A stretch of 57,730 bases of DNA from Treponema sp. (GTDB taxonomy: Bacteria > Spirochaetota > Spirochaetia > Treponematales > Breznakiellaceae), in the NCBI GenBank assembly GCA_009777535.1, contig WRLP01000017.1, positions 1 to 57,730 of the forward strand, in the 5' to 3' direction. The notes under the pieces are model-generated. The model saw nothing but the letters and a program-made list of their open reading frames with translations. It did no database searches and was not told the DNA's origin. The position numbers and the translations under genes were made by a program. Every line of letters starts with the position of its first letter. Within the stretch, counting starts at the first letter, position 1. Of this stretch, positions 43,023-52,273 are shown in pieces.

Positions 43023-44039
43023 TTACTCACCCTTCATGCTGATTATATTTTTTATTTTACCATCGACAGCATCCACAGACAGGCGGATAGATTCGCCTAT
43101 CGCCGCCCTAATATCATCATCTTCCACGCCAAGCGGAATGCACCCAAGCGATTTATCAATAAAGGTTTCGGCGCTTTGCAGGTCGGCGAATTTCGGCATG
43201 TATATGCCGCCTTCGGTTCCTTCTTCCCTTATTTTCTTTTCAATCGATTTTATTCCAAGGTTCAACATCCAGTTGGGTATGGTGATAATTTTCCTGCCGG
43301 GCATTCCCATGTTTTCGTGTACGATGGAAAGAAATTCCTTCCACGACATATTGTACCAGCCGATTGGCCAGCATTGCCCGCCCTTTGTTTTTTCCAGCGC
43401 ACCGGCTATTGCCTGGGCTACTTGTTTTTTTGTTACCATTGTTGTCCCGCCCTTGGGATAAAATGTAACGCCTTTCATGCCGCGCAATGTTTTTACGATT
43501 ATGGTCCACACAGGTTCCCTGCCCTGCTGCCCTCCGAAAATGTATGGAAGCTCCATTATTGCTACACTAAAATTGTTATCTGCAAAAGAAAGAGCCATTT
43601 TTTCCTGTTCTACGCGGCTGCGTATGTATGGGTGCCAGCGGTACAATTCCAATTTCGGCCATATCTTGTCAAAATAGGAAAAGTAGGACCCGCACACTAC
43701 CGAATGTTTAACGCCGCATTCTTTTGCGATGCGCAGCATTCTTTCCAGGGGCGCAACATTGTACTTGTTGAAAAAATCAAAAATCGGGGCGGGGCCGCCC
43801 ATTCTTTCATCAATGCCGGAAGCAAAAACAAAACCTTCACAGCCGTCCATGCACTTGCGTATTTCATCATCCGAAAGCGTAAGGTAACTTTTAAAATCCA
43901 ATGTCATCTGCGGCGGAAGCGCTGTGCCTTCGGGAACAGGCGGCAGGGCAATGGCGCTGACAGAATGTCCCCGGCGTATAAGTTCTTCGGCGGCTGCGCT
44001 GCCCAGCAGTCCCGTTCCGCCCACTAAAAATACTTTCAT
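43023..44039 (-). CDS. NAD-dependent epimerase/dehydratase family protein
   Basis: 338 residues, extended SDR type. The NAD motif GGTGLLG is at residues 7-13. The YxxxK active pair is replaced by Y-x3-R (PYIRSRVEQE), so classical epimerase chemistry is uncertain. Good ribosome site AAAAGGAG. First gene of the three-gene operon. Confidence 0.82.
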   Translation of the reverse strand: MKVFLVGGTGLLGSAAAEELIRRGHSVSAIALPPVPEGTALPPQMTLDFKSYLTLSDDEIRKCMDGCEGFVFASGIDERMGGPAPIFDFFNKYNVAPLERMLRIAKECGVKHSVVCGSYFSYFDKIWPKLELYRWHPYIRSRVEQEKMALSFADNNFSVAIMELPYIFGGQQGREPVWTIIVKTLRGMKGVTFYPKGGTTMVTKKQVAQAIAGALEKTKGGQCWPIGWYNMSWKEFLSIVHENMGMPGRKIITIPNWMLNLGIKSIEKKIREEGTEGGIYMPKFADLQSAETFIDKSLGCIPLGVEDDDIRAAIGESIRLSVDAVDGKIKNIISMKGE

Positions 44040-44071
44040 AAATAAACTCCTTTTATCCTGATGAGTACTTT

Positions 44072-44101
44072 ATTGTATGCTGTATAATCAATTTAATTCA
44101 A
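44072..44101 (-). promoter_or_regulatory. Promoter of the epimerase-flavodoxin-SDR operon
   Basis: On the minus strand, TTGAAT (44101-44096), an 18-bp spacer and TACAAT (44077-44072). Confidence 0.55.
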
Positions 44102-44124
44102 CGGGGCGGAACACGAGAACAGGT

Positions 44125-45831
44125 TCACATAATTTGTTCGTCTATGGGCCTGCCGCCGGGAACCATGGGAACAACCCGTTCATCTTTATCGATTATTGCC
44201 TCAATCAAGGCGGGCTTGCCCTTGGCAAGAACGTTAAGGCTGTTTTTTAACGCATCAAAAAACTCACTTTCGTTTTTGGCGCGAAAGCCTGGCACACCGT
44301 AAGCGGCGGCAAGTTTAATAAAATCGGGACAGACATTGTCTAGATCAGTTTGATAATAATGGGAATCATAAAAAAGATTTTGCCATTGCCGCAGCATCCC
44401 CAGAGTGCCATTGTTAAAAACAATGATCAAAACAGGCAGGCGGTATTTTACAAGAGTTGCCATTTCGGCGCTGTTCATCTTAAAGCAGCCGTCTCCGGTA
44501 AATAAAACGACAGGCTTTTCCTGTTCAGCCAATTTGGCTCCAATGGCAGCGCCCAGGCCGTAGCCCATGGTACCCATGCCGCCTGAGCTGAGAAAACTGC
44601 GGGGGCGGCTAAAAGGATAAAATTGCGCAGTCCATATCTGGTGCTGGCCTACATCTGTAACAACTATTGTCTGATTGCCCAATGCCCTGGCTGTTTCTTT
44701 AATGATAAAACGCGGATGCAGGGCTGTCTTGCGGTGATGATCTTTTGGAACAACTGCCTTCCATTCGCTGATCTCATCATTCCATTCGGTAGAAATTTTC
44801 CCGGGAAGTTTTTTAAGCAGACTGCCAAGTACGGTTTTCAGGTCTCCGGTTACGCAGGCATCAGATTTTAAGTTCTTGTTGATTTCTGCCGGATCAATGT
44901 CTATATGCAGAATTTTTGCGGAACGGGCAAAGCGTTCAACCTGGCTTGTTACGCGATCTGAAAACCTTGCCCCGACAGCTACCAGCAGATCAGTTTTTTG
45001 CACGGCCTTGTTCGAAGCGGCGCTGCCGTGCATTCCGATAAGACCGGTGCAAAGCCGGTGGTTTTCAGGAAACGCTCCCATGCCCATAAGGCTCAGGGCC
45101 ACCGGCGCATTCAAAAGCTCGGCGAGTTTTTTTAGCTCTGCCGCAGCGCCGGAATTAATTACACCGCCGCCGGCATAAAACATCGGGCGCTTTGCTTTTT
45201 CAAGAAGCGAGACAGCATTTGTTATGTCGGCCTCTGTGAAGGTTTGGCGCCGGCCCCTTTCGGCAAATCTTTCTGTACGGCAGTCATCTGCCGGAGTTTT
45301 CTCTTCCCCGTGCTGCCATTCGCATAACGCCGAACAGATGTCTTTGGGAATATCAATAAGAACCGGACCCGGCCTCCCCGATTTTGCAACGATAAACGCT
45401 TCCCTTACAACCTCGGCAAGTTCTTCAACATCCTTCACAATCCAGTTGTGCTTTACAATGGGCATGGTAATACCGGCAATATCAACTTCCTGAAAACTGT
45501 CCTTGCCCAGCAATGCGGTGCTTACATTTCCCGTAATTGCGACAATGGGGATAGAGTCGACAAAGGCAGTGGCAATGCCGGTTACCAGATTGGTCGACCC
45601 CGGGCCCGATGTCGCAAGGCAAACGCCGACCCTGCCGCTTGCCCTGGCATAACCGTCGGCTGCATGGGCGGCGTGCTGTTCGTGGCTTACAAGGACGTGG
45701 CGGATTTTTTTCTGTTGTCTGTAGAGTTCATCGTAAATATGGAGAACAGCTCCGCCCGGATAACCGAAAATAACTTCAACTCCCTGTTCAATCAGTAATT
45801 CAACCAGGATGCGGGCGCCGGTGTATTTCAC
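44125..45831 (-). CDS. ilvB: Acetolactate synthase, large subunit
   Basis: 568 residues. A ThDP enzyme that condenses pyruvate with pyruvate or 2-oxobutyrate, the first common step of valine and isoleucine synthesis. The catalytic Glu is in VSHEQHAAHAADGYAR; FAD/ThDP motifs include VTDVGQHQIW and the GDGCFKMNSAEMATL...NN Mg-ThDP motif. It overlaps cimA by 4 nt and is last in ilvN-leuA-cimA-ilvB. Confidence 0.95.
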   Translation of the reverse strand: MKYTGARILVELLIEQGVEVIFGYPGGAVLHIYDELYRQQKKIRHVLVSHEQHAAHAADGYARASGRVGVCLATSGPGSTNLVTGIATAFVDSIPIVAITGNVSTALLGKDSFQEVDIAGITMPIVKHNWIVKDVEELAEVVREAFIVAKSGRPGPVLIDIPKDICSALCEWQHGEEKTPADDCRTERFAERGRRQTFTEADITNAVSLLEKAKRPMFYAGGGVINSGAAAELKKLAELLNAPVALSLMGMGAFPENHRLCTGLIGMHGSAASNKAVQKTDLLVAVGARFSDRVTSQVERFARSAKILHIDIDPAEINKNLKSDACVTGDLKTVLGSLLKKLPGKISTEWNDEISEWKAVVPKDHHRKTALHPRFIIKETARALGNQTIVVTDVGQHQIWTAQFYPFSRPRSFLSSGGMGTMGYGLGAAIGAKLAEQEKPVVLFTGDGCFKMNSAEMATLVKYRLPVLIIVFNNGTLGMLRQWQNLFYDSHYYQTDLDNVCPDFIKLAAAYGVPGFRAKNESEFFDALKNSLNVLAKGKPALIEAIIDKDERVVPMVPGGRPIDEQIM

Positions 45832-47423
45832 GAATTTTCCTTCAGTTCAAGGTCGGCGATCAATTTGTATTCGATGGAATCTACCAGGGCGGCGCGGCTT
45901 GCATCGATAATGTCGGCGGAAACTCCCACGGTATTCCAGCTTCGCTTGCCATCGGTGGACTGTATCAAAACACGGACTCTTGCCGCCGTTGCCTCTTTTC
46001 CGTCAATAACGCGAACTTTGTAATCTTCCAGCCTTACTTTAGACAGCATTGGATAAAAACGCATCAGCGCACGGCGGAGAGCGCCGTCCAGAGCGTTAAC
46101 CGGCCCCTCGCCCTCGGCTGCCGCAATCTCGCACTTGTCCTCAACCAGAACTTTTACCCATGCGTGGGAACAGGCCAGTGTTTCACCTGTGGGGTGCTCG
46201 CTCATTACGCGGTATGCCGCTATGCGGAACAGGGGCTTGTAACGGCCCAGTTCCCGCCGAACCAAAAGTTCAAAGCTGGCGTCCGCTCCTTCAAAGGCCC
46301 AGCCCTCGGCTTCGAGACTTTTTAATTTTTCTGATAACGCAACCGTAACCGGATGCTCTTTTGTTATCGTCGATTCTATTATTTTTGCCCGCTCTGCAAT
46401 CGCCGAGCGTCCGCCGATTTCGCTTACCAGGAAATTACGTTCGTTGCCAACCGCCGCCGGATCGATGTGTTCAAATGATCGCCTTGCCTTTAGAATTCCG
46501 TCGGCGTGCATTCCCGCCTTGTGCGAAAATGCATGTGACCCCACATACGGCATGTCGTCACTTATCGAGACATTGGCAATTTCGGCGACTCGGCGGGTCA
46601 ATTCAGAAATGCGCGGCAGATTCCCTTCCGGCAGGCAGCTCAGTTTCATCTTTATTTCCAGGTTGGGGATGAGTGCCGCAAGCGCGGTATTGCCGCAGCG
46701 TTCCCCAAAGCCGACCAGCGTTCCCTGCGCATGAACACAGCCGGCCTGCAGAGCGCAGATTGTATTCGCTATGGCAAGGCCTGAATCGTTGTGAGCATGA
46801 ATCCCAAGGGGAAATCCGGGGACCAGTTTTTTAACATCCTTCACCCCTGCGGCAACAGCGCCGGGGAAAGCGCCGCCGTTGGTGTCGCATAACACAATCA
46901 GATCGGCGCCGGCATCCGCCGCAGTTTTTATAGTAGCCAGGGCATAATCGTGATTGTCGGCCAATCCATCGAAGAAATGTTCGGCATCGTAGAAAACCCT
47001 GCGCCCTTCGGCTTTCATATAAGCAATGGTTTCTGCAATCATGGAAAGATTTTCCTGAAGATCAACACGCAGTATTTCTTTAACATGCAGATCCCAGCTC
47101 TTGCCGAAGATTACTACCGTCTCGGTTTCCGCGCCCAGAAGCGAACGAAGCTGGCTGTCGGCGGACGGATTTACCCCCTTTTTCCTGGTCGAGCCAAAAG
47201 CGCAGAGTTTTGCATTTTTCAGTTTAAGCGACGGCGCAAGACGGAAAAATTCCAAATCTTTTGGATTGCTCCCCGGATTTCCGGCTTCTATCCATGCAAC
47301 GCCCAGTTCATCGAGCGCCTGTGCTATATCAAGTTTATCCTGAACCGAAAAAACAATGCCCTCGCCCTGTGCGCCGTCGCGCAAGGTGGTGTCCAGTATT
47401 TCAATATCAAATTTGCTTTTCAT
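45828..47423 (-). CDS. cimA: (R)-citramalate synthase
   Basis: 531 residues. The HMGL-like TIM barrel starts with LDTTLRDGAQGEGI; GIHAHNDSGLA and GNTALAALIPNLEIK are the metal- and acceptor-binding segments. The C-terminal LeuA regulatory domain follows. GAQGEGI instead of the GEQAPG of LeuA, and the AGNPGSNPKDLEFF segment, point to citramalate synthase, which makes 2-oxobutyrate from pyruvate and acetyl-CoA. That would supply isoleucine without threonine. It overlaps both neighbours by 4 nt. Confidence 0.9.
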   Translation of the reverse strand: MKSKFDIEILDTTLRDGAQGEGIVFSVQDKLDIAQALDELGVAWIEAGNPGSNPKDLEFFRLAPSLKLKNAKLCAFGSTRKKGVNPSADSQLRSLLGAETETVVIFGKSWDLHVKEILRVDLQENLSMIAETIAYMKAEGRRVFYDAEHFFDGLADNHDYALATIKTAADAGADLIVLCDTNGGAFPGAVAAGVKDVKKLVPGFPLGIHAHNDSGLAIANTICALQAGCVHAQGTLVGFGERCGNTALAALIPNLEIKMKLSCLPEGNLPRISELTRRVAEIANVSISDDMPYVGSHAFSHKAGMHADGILKARRSFEHIDPAAVGNERNFLVSEIGGRSAIAERAKIIESTITKEHPVTVALSEKLKSLEAEGWAFEGADASFELLVRRELGRYKPLFRIAAYRVMSEHPTGETLACSHAWVKVLVEDKCEIAAAEGEGPVNALDGALRRALMRFYPMLSKVRLEDYKVRVIDGKEATAARVRVLIQSTDGKRSWNTVGVSADIIDASRAALVDSIEYKLIADLELKENS

Positions 47424-48964
47424 TCTTTTTCACCCGCCAAATCCCATTCCATTGCATTAATGGCGGAAAGGTATGCCTTTATCGAGGCTTCTACTACATC
47501 GGTGGAAACTCCGCGTCCGTTCCAGCGCCGGCCGCCCATCGCAATCTTTACCATTGTTTTTCCCTGCGAAGCCGAACCCTCGGTTACGGCGGCGATTTCG
47601 TATAATTCAAGTTCGGGCTCCCTGCCCACGATATGGTTGATTGCCTTGAACAGGGAATCAATCGGGCCGTCGCCCATTGAGATATGTTTTATATATTTAC
47701 CGTCTTTATGCTGAAGGCGGATAACGCACGAAGCGCCAAGGGCGGAACCTGTGTTTACCGCCCAATGATCGAGCTTCCATGTTTCCGGGACTGAAACAGC
47801 GGTGTCCATAACCAGAGCTTCAATGTCGCGATCGCTGACAGTTTTCTTTTTACCGGTCAGGTCTTTGAATTCCTCAAAGATTTTATCAAAGGCCGCTTCA
47901 TCAACGCTAAGGCCTAAATCTTTCAGGCGTTCCTCAAAGGCATGGCGGCCTGAGTGTTTGCCGAGAACCATGCGGTTTTTTGGAATGCCCACCGACTCGG
48001 GTGTCATGATTTCGTAGGTTTCCCGTTTTGTTAAAACTCCATGCTGATGGATTCCCGCTTCGTGGGCAAATGCATTATCGCCGACTATGGCCTTGTTCGG
48101 CTGAATTTTTACCCCCGTAACCTGGCTTACCAGGCGGCTTATGGAGTAAAACTGGGTACTGTCTATTCTGGTATCAACCGAAAAATAATCCTGTCTTACC
48201 CGCAGACCCATGACCAGTTCTTCAAGCGATGCGTTTCCAGCACGTTCACCAATGCCATTAATCGTGCACTCAACCTGATCCGCTCCGTTGGCGACGGCAG
48301 CAATGCTGTTCGCCACGGCAAGCCCCAGGTCGTTGTGACAGTGAACAGAGAGTTTTGCTTTTTCGATTCCTGCCGTGTGCTCTTTTATATAGAGGATGCG
48401 CTCGCCAAATTCACCAGGCAGGGCATAACCCACGGTGTCGGGAAAATTTACGGTCAGCGCTCCTGCCTTAATTACAGCAGTGAATACTTTGCAGATAAAA
48501 CCCAAATCGCTGCGGAAGGCATCCTCTGCGGAAAATTCTACATCGTTACAGAACTTTTTTGCGTACTTTACAGAGGCAACCGCATTTTCCAGCACCTGCT
48601 CCTTTGTCATTTTTAATTTATGCTTCATGTGTATGGGGGATGTCGCAAGAAACAGATGAATCCTGGGGCTTGCCGCTTTGGCCAGCGATTCCCTTGCGGC
48701 GTCAATATCTTTTTCAAGGCAGCGGCACAAGCCGGCGACCGAGCTGTTTTTGATGATCCCGGCTACGGCCTTTACCGCTTCAAAATCGCCGGGGCTTGAA
48801 ACAGGAAAACCGGCTTCCATGACATCAACCCCGAGTTTTTCAAGTCTCTTTGCCACTTCAATTTTTTCGCCCAGGTTCATGCTGCACCCGGGAGCCTGCT
48901 CGCCGTCTCTTAGTGTTGTATCAAAAATTTGTATAATACGCTTTTTATCGCTGTTTTTCATCAT
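47420..48964 (-). CDS. leuA: 2-isopropylmalate synthase
   Basis: About 514 residues from ATG 48964; TTG 48970 and ATG 48961 are alternatives. Motifs: FDTTLRDGEQAPG, SVHCHNDLGLAVAN, GERAGNASLEE, and the C-terminal allosteric domain that senses leucine. It is the committed step of leucine synthesis. leuC, leuD and leuB are not in the window. It overlaps cimA by 4 nt. Confidence 0.94.
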   Translation of the reverse strand: MMKNSDKKRIIQIFDTTLRDGEQAPGCSMNLGEKIEVAKRLEKLGVDVMEAGFPVSSPGDFEAVKAVAGIIKNSSVAGLCRCLEKDIDAARESLAKAASPRIHLFLATSPIHMKHKLKMTKEQVLENAVASVKYAKKFCNDVEFSAEDAFRSDLGFICKVFTAVIKAGALTVNFPDTVGYALPGEFGERILYIKEHTAGIEKAKLSVHCHNDLGLAVANSIAAVANGADQVECTINGIGERAGNASLEELVMGLRVRQDYFSVDTRIDSTQFYSISRLVSQVTGVKIQPNKAIVGDNAFAHEAGIHQHGVLTKRETYEIMTPESVGIPKNRMVLGKHSGRHAFEERLKDLGLSVDEAAFDKIFEEFKDLTGKKKTVSDRDIEALVMDTAVSVPETWKLDHWAVNTGSALGASCVIRLQHKDGKYIKHISMGDGPIDSLFKAINHIVGREPELELYEIAAVTEGSASQGKTMVKIAMGGRRWNGRGVSTDVVEASIKAYLSAINAMEWDLAGEKE

Positions 48965-48980
48965 TCCCAACCGTTAGCTG

Positions 48981-49493
48981 CTATTTACTGACTGTGAGGG
49001 CACATTCACCGCGCTCAAGGGCTACAAGTCCCGTGCGGGCAAGTTCTAGAATACCGTAGGGACGCAAAAGCAGCAGCAGCCCGTTAAGTTTGTCTGTATT
49101 ACCGGTGGCTTCGACGGTAATGGTAGTCTGGGAAACATCAACAACACGAGCGCGGAAAATTCCGGCGATTTCCAGAACAGCGGGCCGTGCTTTTTCGTCC
49201 GCGCTTATTTTGACCAGCATTATTTCGCGGCGCAGGCATGATGCGGGATCTAGTTCCCGCACGGCAATTACATCTACAAGTTTGCCCAACTGCTTGACGA
49301 TTTGTTCAAGAATCCGTTCTTCGCCGGTTACTGCGATTGTCATTCTGGAAACGGAAGAATCCTCGGTCTCACCCACGGTTAAACTGTCAATGTTAAAGCC
49401 CCTGCGGCTGAAAAGCCCGGACACCCTGCTTAAGGTGCCCGCCCGGTTCTCCACCAGGGCAGAGACCACATGTTGTTTTAAGTCGCGCTGCAT
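48981..49493 (-). CDS. ilvN: Acetolactate synthase, small (regulatory) subunit
   Basis: 170 residues, the longer IlvN/IlvH form. An ACT domain (VVSALVENRAGTLSRVSGLFSRRGFNIDSL) gives valine feedback, then the ALS_ss_C domain (REIMLVKISADEKARPAVLEIAGIFRARVVDVS). It sits 10 nt after bacteriohemerythrin and 16 nt before leuA, so no leader for attenuation exists directly upstream. Confidence 0.93.
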   Translation of the reverse strand: MQRDLKQHVVSALVENRAGTLSRVSGLFSRRGFNIDSLTVGETEDSSVSRMTIAVTGEERILEQIVKQLGKLVDVIAVRELDPASCLRREIMLVKISADEKARPAVLEIAGIFRARVVDVSQTTITVEATGNTDKLNGLLLLLRPYGILELARTGLVALERGECALTVSK

Positions 49494-49503
49494 TTTAAAT
49501 CCG

Positions 49504-49920
49504 TTACAGCTTCAGTTTGTCCAGGTATGGAATATAATTTTTATCCATATTTGCAATATGCTTCAAAATCCAATCCATCAGAAATCTGATAAAACCGGTG
49601 GGATCAGGATTATCTTCAGTTTCGAATGCACGGACCTGTTCAAGCACGGTGGCAATAAAATCTTCATGCTGCTTTTTATGAAATTCAAGTTCAGGATATT
49701 CAATCATCTTTAAAATTTCTTCTTCTGTAGAAAAATGAGTTTTAATATAATGTACAGCACCCTGAATAGTTTTCAAAAAATAGACTTTTGCCATTATTCC
49801 GCCCATCAAACAACCTGCGTAGAATTCATTTGTCATTCTTACCAGCTCTTGGTGCTGTTCATCGATTGTTTTATTACCGACAGATAATTCATCACTCCAG
49901 GTAACCAGTTCGTTTGCCAT
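49504..49920 (-). CDS. Bacteriohemerythrin
   Basis: 138 residues. The diiron ligands are all visible: DEQHQELV, H-x3-H-x3-E in HYIKTHFSTEE, HKKQHEDF, and HIANMDKNY with the final His and Asp. It binds O2, probably for sensing or protection of oxygen-sensitive enzymes. It is 16 nt after the DUF4398-like gene and 10 nt before ilvN. Confidence 0.9.
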   Translation of the reverse strand: MANELVTWSDELSVGNKTIDEQHQELVRMTNEFYAGCLMGGIMAKVYFLKTIQGAVHYIKTHFSTEEEILKMIEYPELEFHKKQHEDFIATVLEQVRAFETEDNPDPTGFIRFLMDWILKHIANMDKNYIPYLDKLKL

Positions 49921-49936
49921 TTCACATTCCTTCTGT

Positions 49937-50524
49937 TTATTTTTTTCCGGAGATTTCTGTTGCCGCTGTTGTAAGCTTTTGGTTTATGTCGCTTAATCCT
50001 GCACGGGCGCTTCTGCCCCTTTCAAGGGCATCATGGTACCTGTCTCCTGCCAGCGCTACTTCCGCCTGATCCGCATTGAGCAGTGCGGTTCCAAACTCAC
50101 GATCTATTTCATCAAAATCCAGGGCCAGGCGTGCATCTTTACCGGACTGGATATTTTGCTCAGTTTGTCCGATTTCCGGCTTGAGTGCAGAAAGCAGGGA
50201 AATCGCTTCCTGTCTTGCCCGTTCTGCTCCGGTTCGCCCCTCTGCAATTGCCCGCTCTGCTGCCATGGTGGCTTCTTCGGCCAGCGTTCTGGCTGCATCG
50301 TATCGCTTTGAATCTGCTTCTGCCTGCATTCTTCTTAATGCATCTCTCGCCCTTGCCAGAGTATTCCCTGCATACATAACCGCATCGGCATCATTTTCTG
50401 CACGGGTTACGGCTTCGGTGGCCCTGTTCATTTCCTCGGTCGGAGGTGTTGCACAACTCATAAAGCCCGTTATCAGCGACCCTGCCAAAAGGATAAAGAC
50501 AATGTTCATAAATTTAACTTTCAT
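49937..50524 (-). CDS. DUF4398-like alpha-helical lipoprotein
   Basis: 195 residues. Signal peptide with lipobox FMSC (Cys24). The rest is one long Ala/Glu/Arg-rich helical region (EMNRATEAVTRAENDADAVM, RARDALRRMQAEADSKRYDAARTLAEEAT) typical of DUF4398 periplasmic proteins. The Shine-Dalgarno is GGGGG. It may head the transcript that runs on to hemerythrin and ilv/leu genes. Confidence 0.78.
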   Translation of the reverse strand: MKVKFMNIVFILLAGSLITGFMSCATPPTEEMNRATEAVTRAENDADAVMYAGNTLARARDALRRMQAEADSKRYDAARTLAEEATMAAERAIAEGRTGAERARQEAISLLSALKPEIGQTEQNIQSGKDARLALDFDEIDREFGTALLNADQAEVALAGDRYHDALERGRSARAGLSDINQKLTTAATEISGKK

Positions 50525-50578
50525 ATAAGTACCCCCACTCTAATGTATCATTGTTTGAGCAGTTTATCCAGAAGAATA

Positions 50579-50602
50579 CACCCCTAATTGCATGCGGGGG
50601 TG
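50579..50602. other. Hairpin between divergent genes
   Basis: CACCCC (50579-50584) pairs with GGGGTG (50597-50602). The first possible ATG of the next gene (50592) is in the loop. It is without a T-tract, so a terminator role is unlikely. Confidence 0.3.
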
Positions 50603-51083
50603 GTTGATTATTCTCAATTCTCCCCTTATTTTCTACTATATGGGAATAATCCGCCCGTTAAAACCGGGGCTTTTTATATTTGAGTGCATCAGGTTTTCAT
50701 TTCTGATCGCCGTTTTTGTGATTTTCCGTCCATCCGGGCTGCCGGCAATTTCCTGGGTGATATTTGCAGCGCCCAATGCCCTCTTTCCGCTGATGGCCCT
50801 GTTTATTTGGCTGGATATCGCCAAATATGCCTCTTATCTGCCCCTGTTTCTGGCAGGCAAATGCATCAGCTTATTTTTACTGCTGGGCTGGTCAATAGTC
50901 TTCAGGCGGATAATAATGGTTAAGGAGCTTTTAGGCGGATCGATAACATGGTTTGCACCGCGAATTCTGGAAGATATTTTATTATACGGTGATTTTCTGG
51001 CAGTTGCCGCTGCTTTCATTATAATTAAAAATATGCAGGGAAAGGTAATTTCGAATTTAGAAACGGCAGAAAACGGAGGTTAA
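50592..51083 (+). CDS. Small hydrophobic membrane protein
   Basis: 163 residues with four to five hydrophobic segments (FLIAVFVIFRPSG, LPLFLAGKCISLFLLLGW and others). The start is uncertain: ATG 50592, TTG 50604 (after GGGGGTGG) or ATG 50640. The ORF ends 3 nt before the MinD-like gene, so the two are co-transcribed. Function unknown; the pairing suggests a membrane partner of that ATPase. Confidence 0.6.
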   Translation: MRGWLIILNSPLIFYYMGIIRPLKPGLFIFECIRFSFLIAVFVIFRPSGLPAISWVIFAAPNALFPLMALFIWLDIAKYASYLPLFLAGKCISLFLLLGWSIVFRRIIMVKELLGGSITWFAPRILEDILLYGDFLAVAAAFIIIKNMQGKVISNLETAENGG

Positions 51084-51086
51084 TTT

Positions 51087-52232
51087 ATGCGGATAATTCC
51101 GGTAGCCAGCGGAAAGGGCGGGGTTGGAAAATCTTTGGTTGCCGCCAATCTGGGGGTGGCGTTTGCCCAGGCAGGCCAGAGGGTTGTGCTAGCCGATTTG
51201 GATTTGGGCGCTTCGAACCTGCACCTTGTGCTTGGCTATAACGCTCCGCAATCAGGTATCGGGACATTTCTAAACAATACCAAATCAAATTTTGCTGATA
51301 TTATTGTTGATACTGATGTAAGGGGTCTGCGTTTTATTCCGGGAGATAACGAGATTCCAGGGACAGCCAATCTGAAAGTCTATCAGCTTAAATCTCTTGT
51401 AAAGCAGCTTCTTGCACTCGGCAATGAAACTGATATCCTCCTTCTGGATCTTGGGGCGGGGTCGCATCAATCAATTCTGGATTTTTTTCTGCTGTCGGGG
51501 CAGGGGATTGTTGTATCGGCTCCGGTTGTTACAGCGGTGCTCAATGCTTATGTGTTCCTTAAAAACGCCGTATTCCGCCTTATGTTTAATTCCTGCAGAA
51601 AAGGCTCCGAGGCTCGTTTATATCTTGAAAAAATCCGTAAAGACGGCTCCGGACGGCAGAAGCTTTACATTCCCAAAATACTGCCTGAATTAAAAAAGAT
51701 AGACAAGGAATCTTACGAAAAGTTCTACGACCACCTGGCGAAACTTCACCCACGGCTTATTATGAACATGGTTGATGAACCAAAAGATGCAGATGTTGCC
51801 GTTAAAATCCGCCGGTCATGCGAAGAGTATCTTGATCTTAAAATAGAACACATGGGCATAATCTACCGCGATGCGGTACAGGATACCGCTCTTTCTTCCA
51901 GACTGCCAATTATTCTTTACAAGCCCCAGGCGATTCTTTCCCAGGCAATTTACCGCATTGCCGACAAGATTATGCAAGGCGCCGAAGATACTTACACTCT
52001 GGATGCAAAACAGATTGAGAATAGTTTTCAGGAAGCGGGTCTGGAAGCGGAAATTGATTTTGATAATAAAATGGAATATGTTGAAGACCTTCTGCATACC
52101 GGCGCGCTTAACCAGGGAGATCTTGTCGAAACTATAAAATCCCAGCAAATTGAAATTAATAAACTGAGGAAAGAAAACAGCTTTATCAAGATGAAGCTGA
52201 CCAAGGCCATTCATCAGGGGTATAAGGCTTAA
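51087..52232 (+). CDS. MinD/FlhG-family ATPase with C-terminal extension
   Basis: 381 residues. The deviant Walker A is KGGVGKS (10-16), followed by ADLDLGASNLH and ILLLDLGAG. These features fit the FlhG/YlxH and MinD branch, which positions flagella or division sites. The C-terminal 90 residues extend beyond MinD and end in a coiled coil (IKSQQIEINKLRKENSFIKMKL). The ribosome site GGAGG is well placed. No flagellar gene is next to it, so the exact role is open. Confidence 0.85.
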   Translation: MRIIPVASGKGGVGKSLVAANLGVAFAQAGQRVVLADLDLGASNLHLVLGYNAPQSGIGTFLNNTKSNFADIIVDTDVRGLRFIPGDNEIPGTANLKVYQLKSLVKQLLALGNETDILLLDLGAGSHQSILDFFLLSGQGIVVSAPVVTAVLNAYVFLKNAVFRLMFNSCRKGSEARLYLEKIRKDGSGRQKLYIPKILPELKKIDKESYEKFYDHLAKLHPRLIMNMVDEPKDADVAVKIRRSCEEYLDLKIEHMGIIYRDAVQDTALSSRLPIILYKPQAILSQAIYRIADKIMQGAEDTYTLDAKQIENSFQEAGLEAEIDFDNKMEYVEDLLHTGALNQGDLVETIKSQQIEINKLRKENSFIKMKLTKAIHQGYKA

Positions 52233-52273
52233 GCATAATAGAAAAAAATTCTGAATTGTATTAAAATGATTCT

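Noticed and set aside
43020-44027. 335-residue plus-strand ORF
   Set aside because: It is fully antisense to the epimerase gene, has no ribosome site and is rich in Phe/His/Tyr in an unnatural way.
48981-50530. T-box or attenuator before the ilv/leu operon
   Set aside because: ilvN starts 10 nt after bacteriohemerythrin, and neither that gap nor the one before the DUF4398-like gene has a T-box core or a leucine-rich leader peptide.
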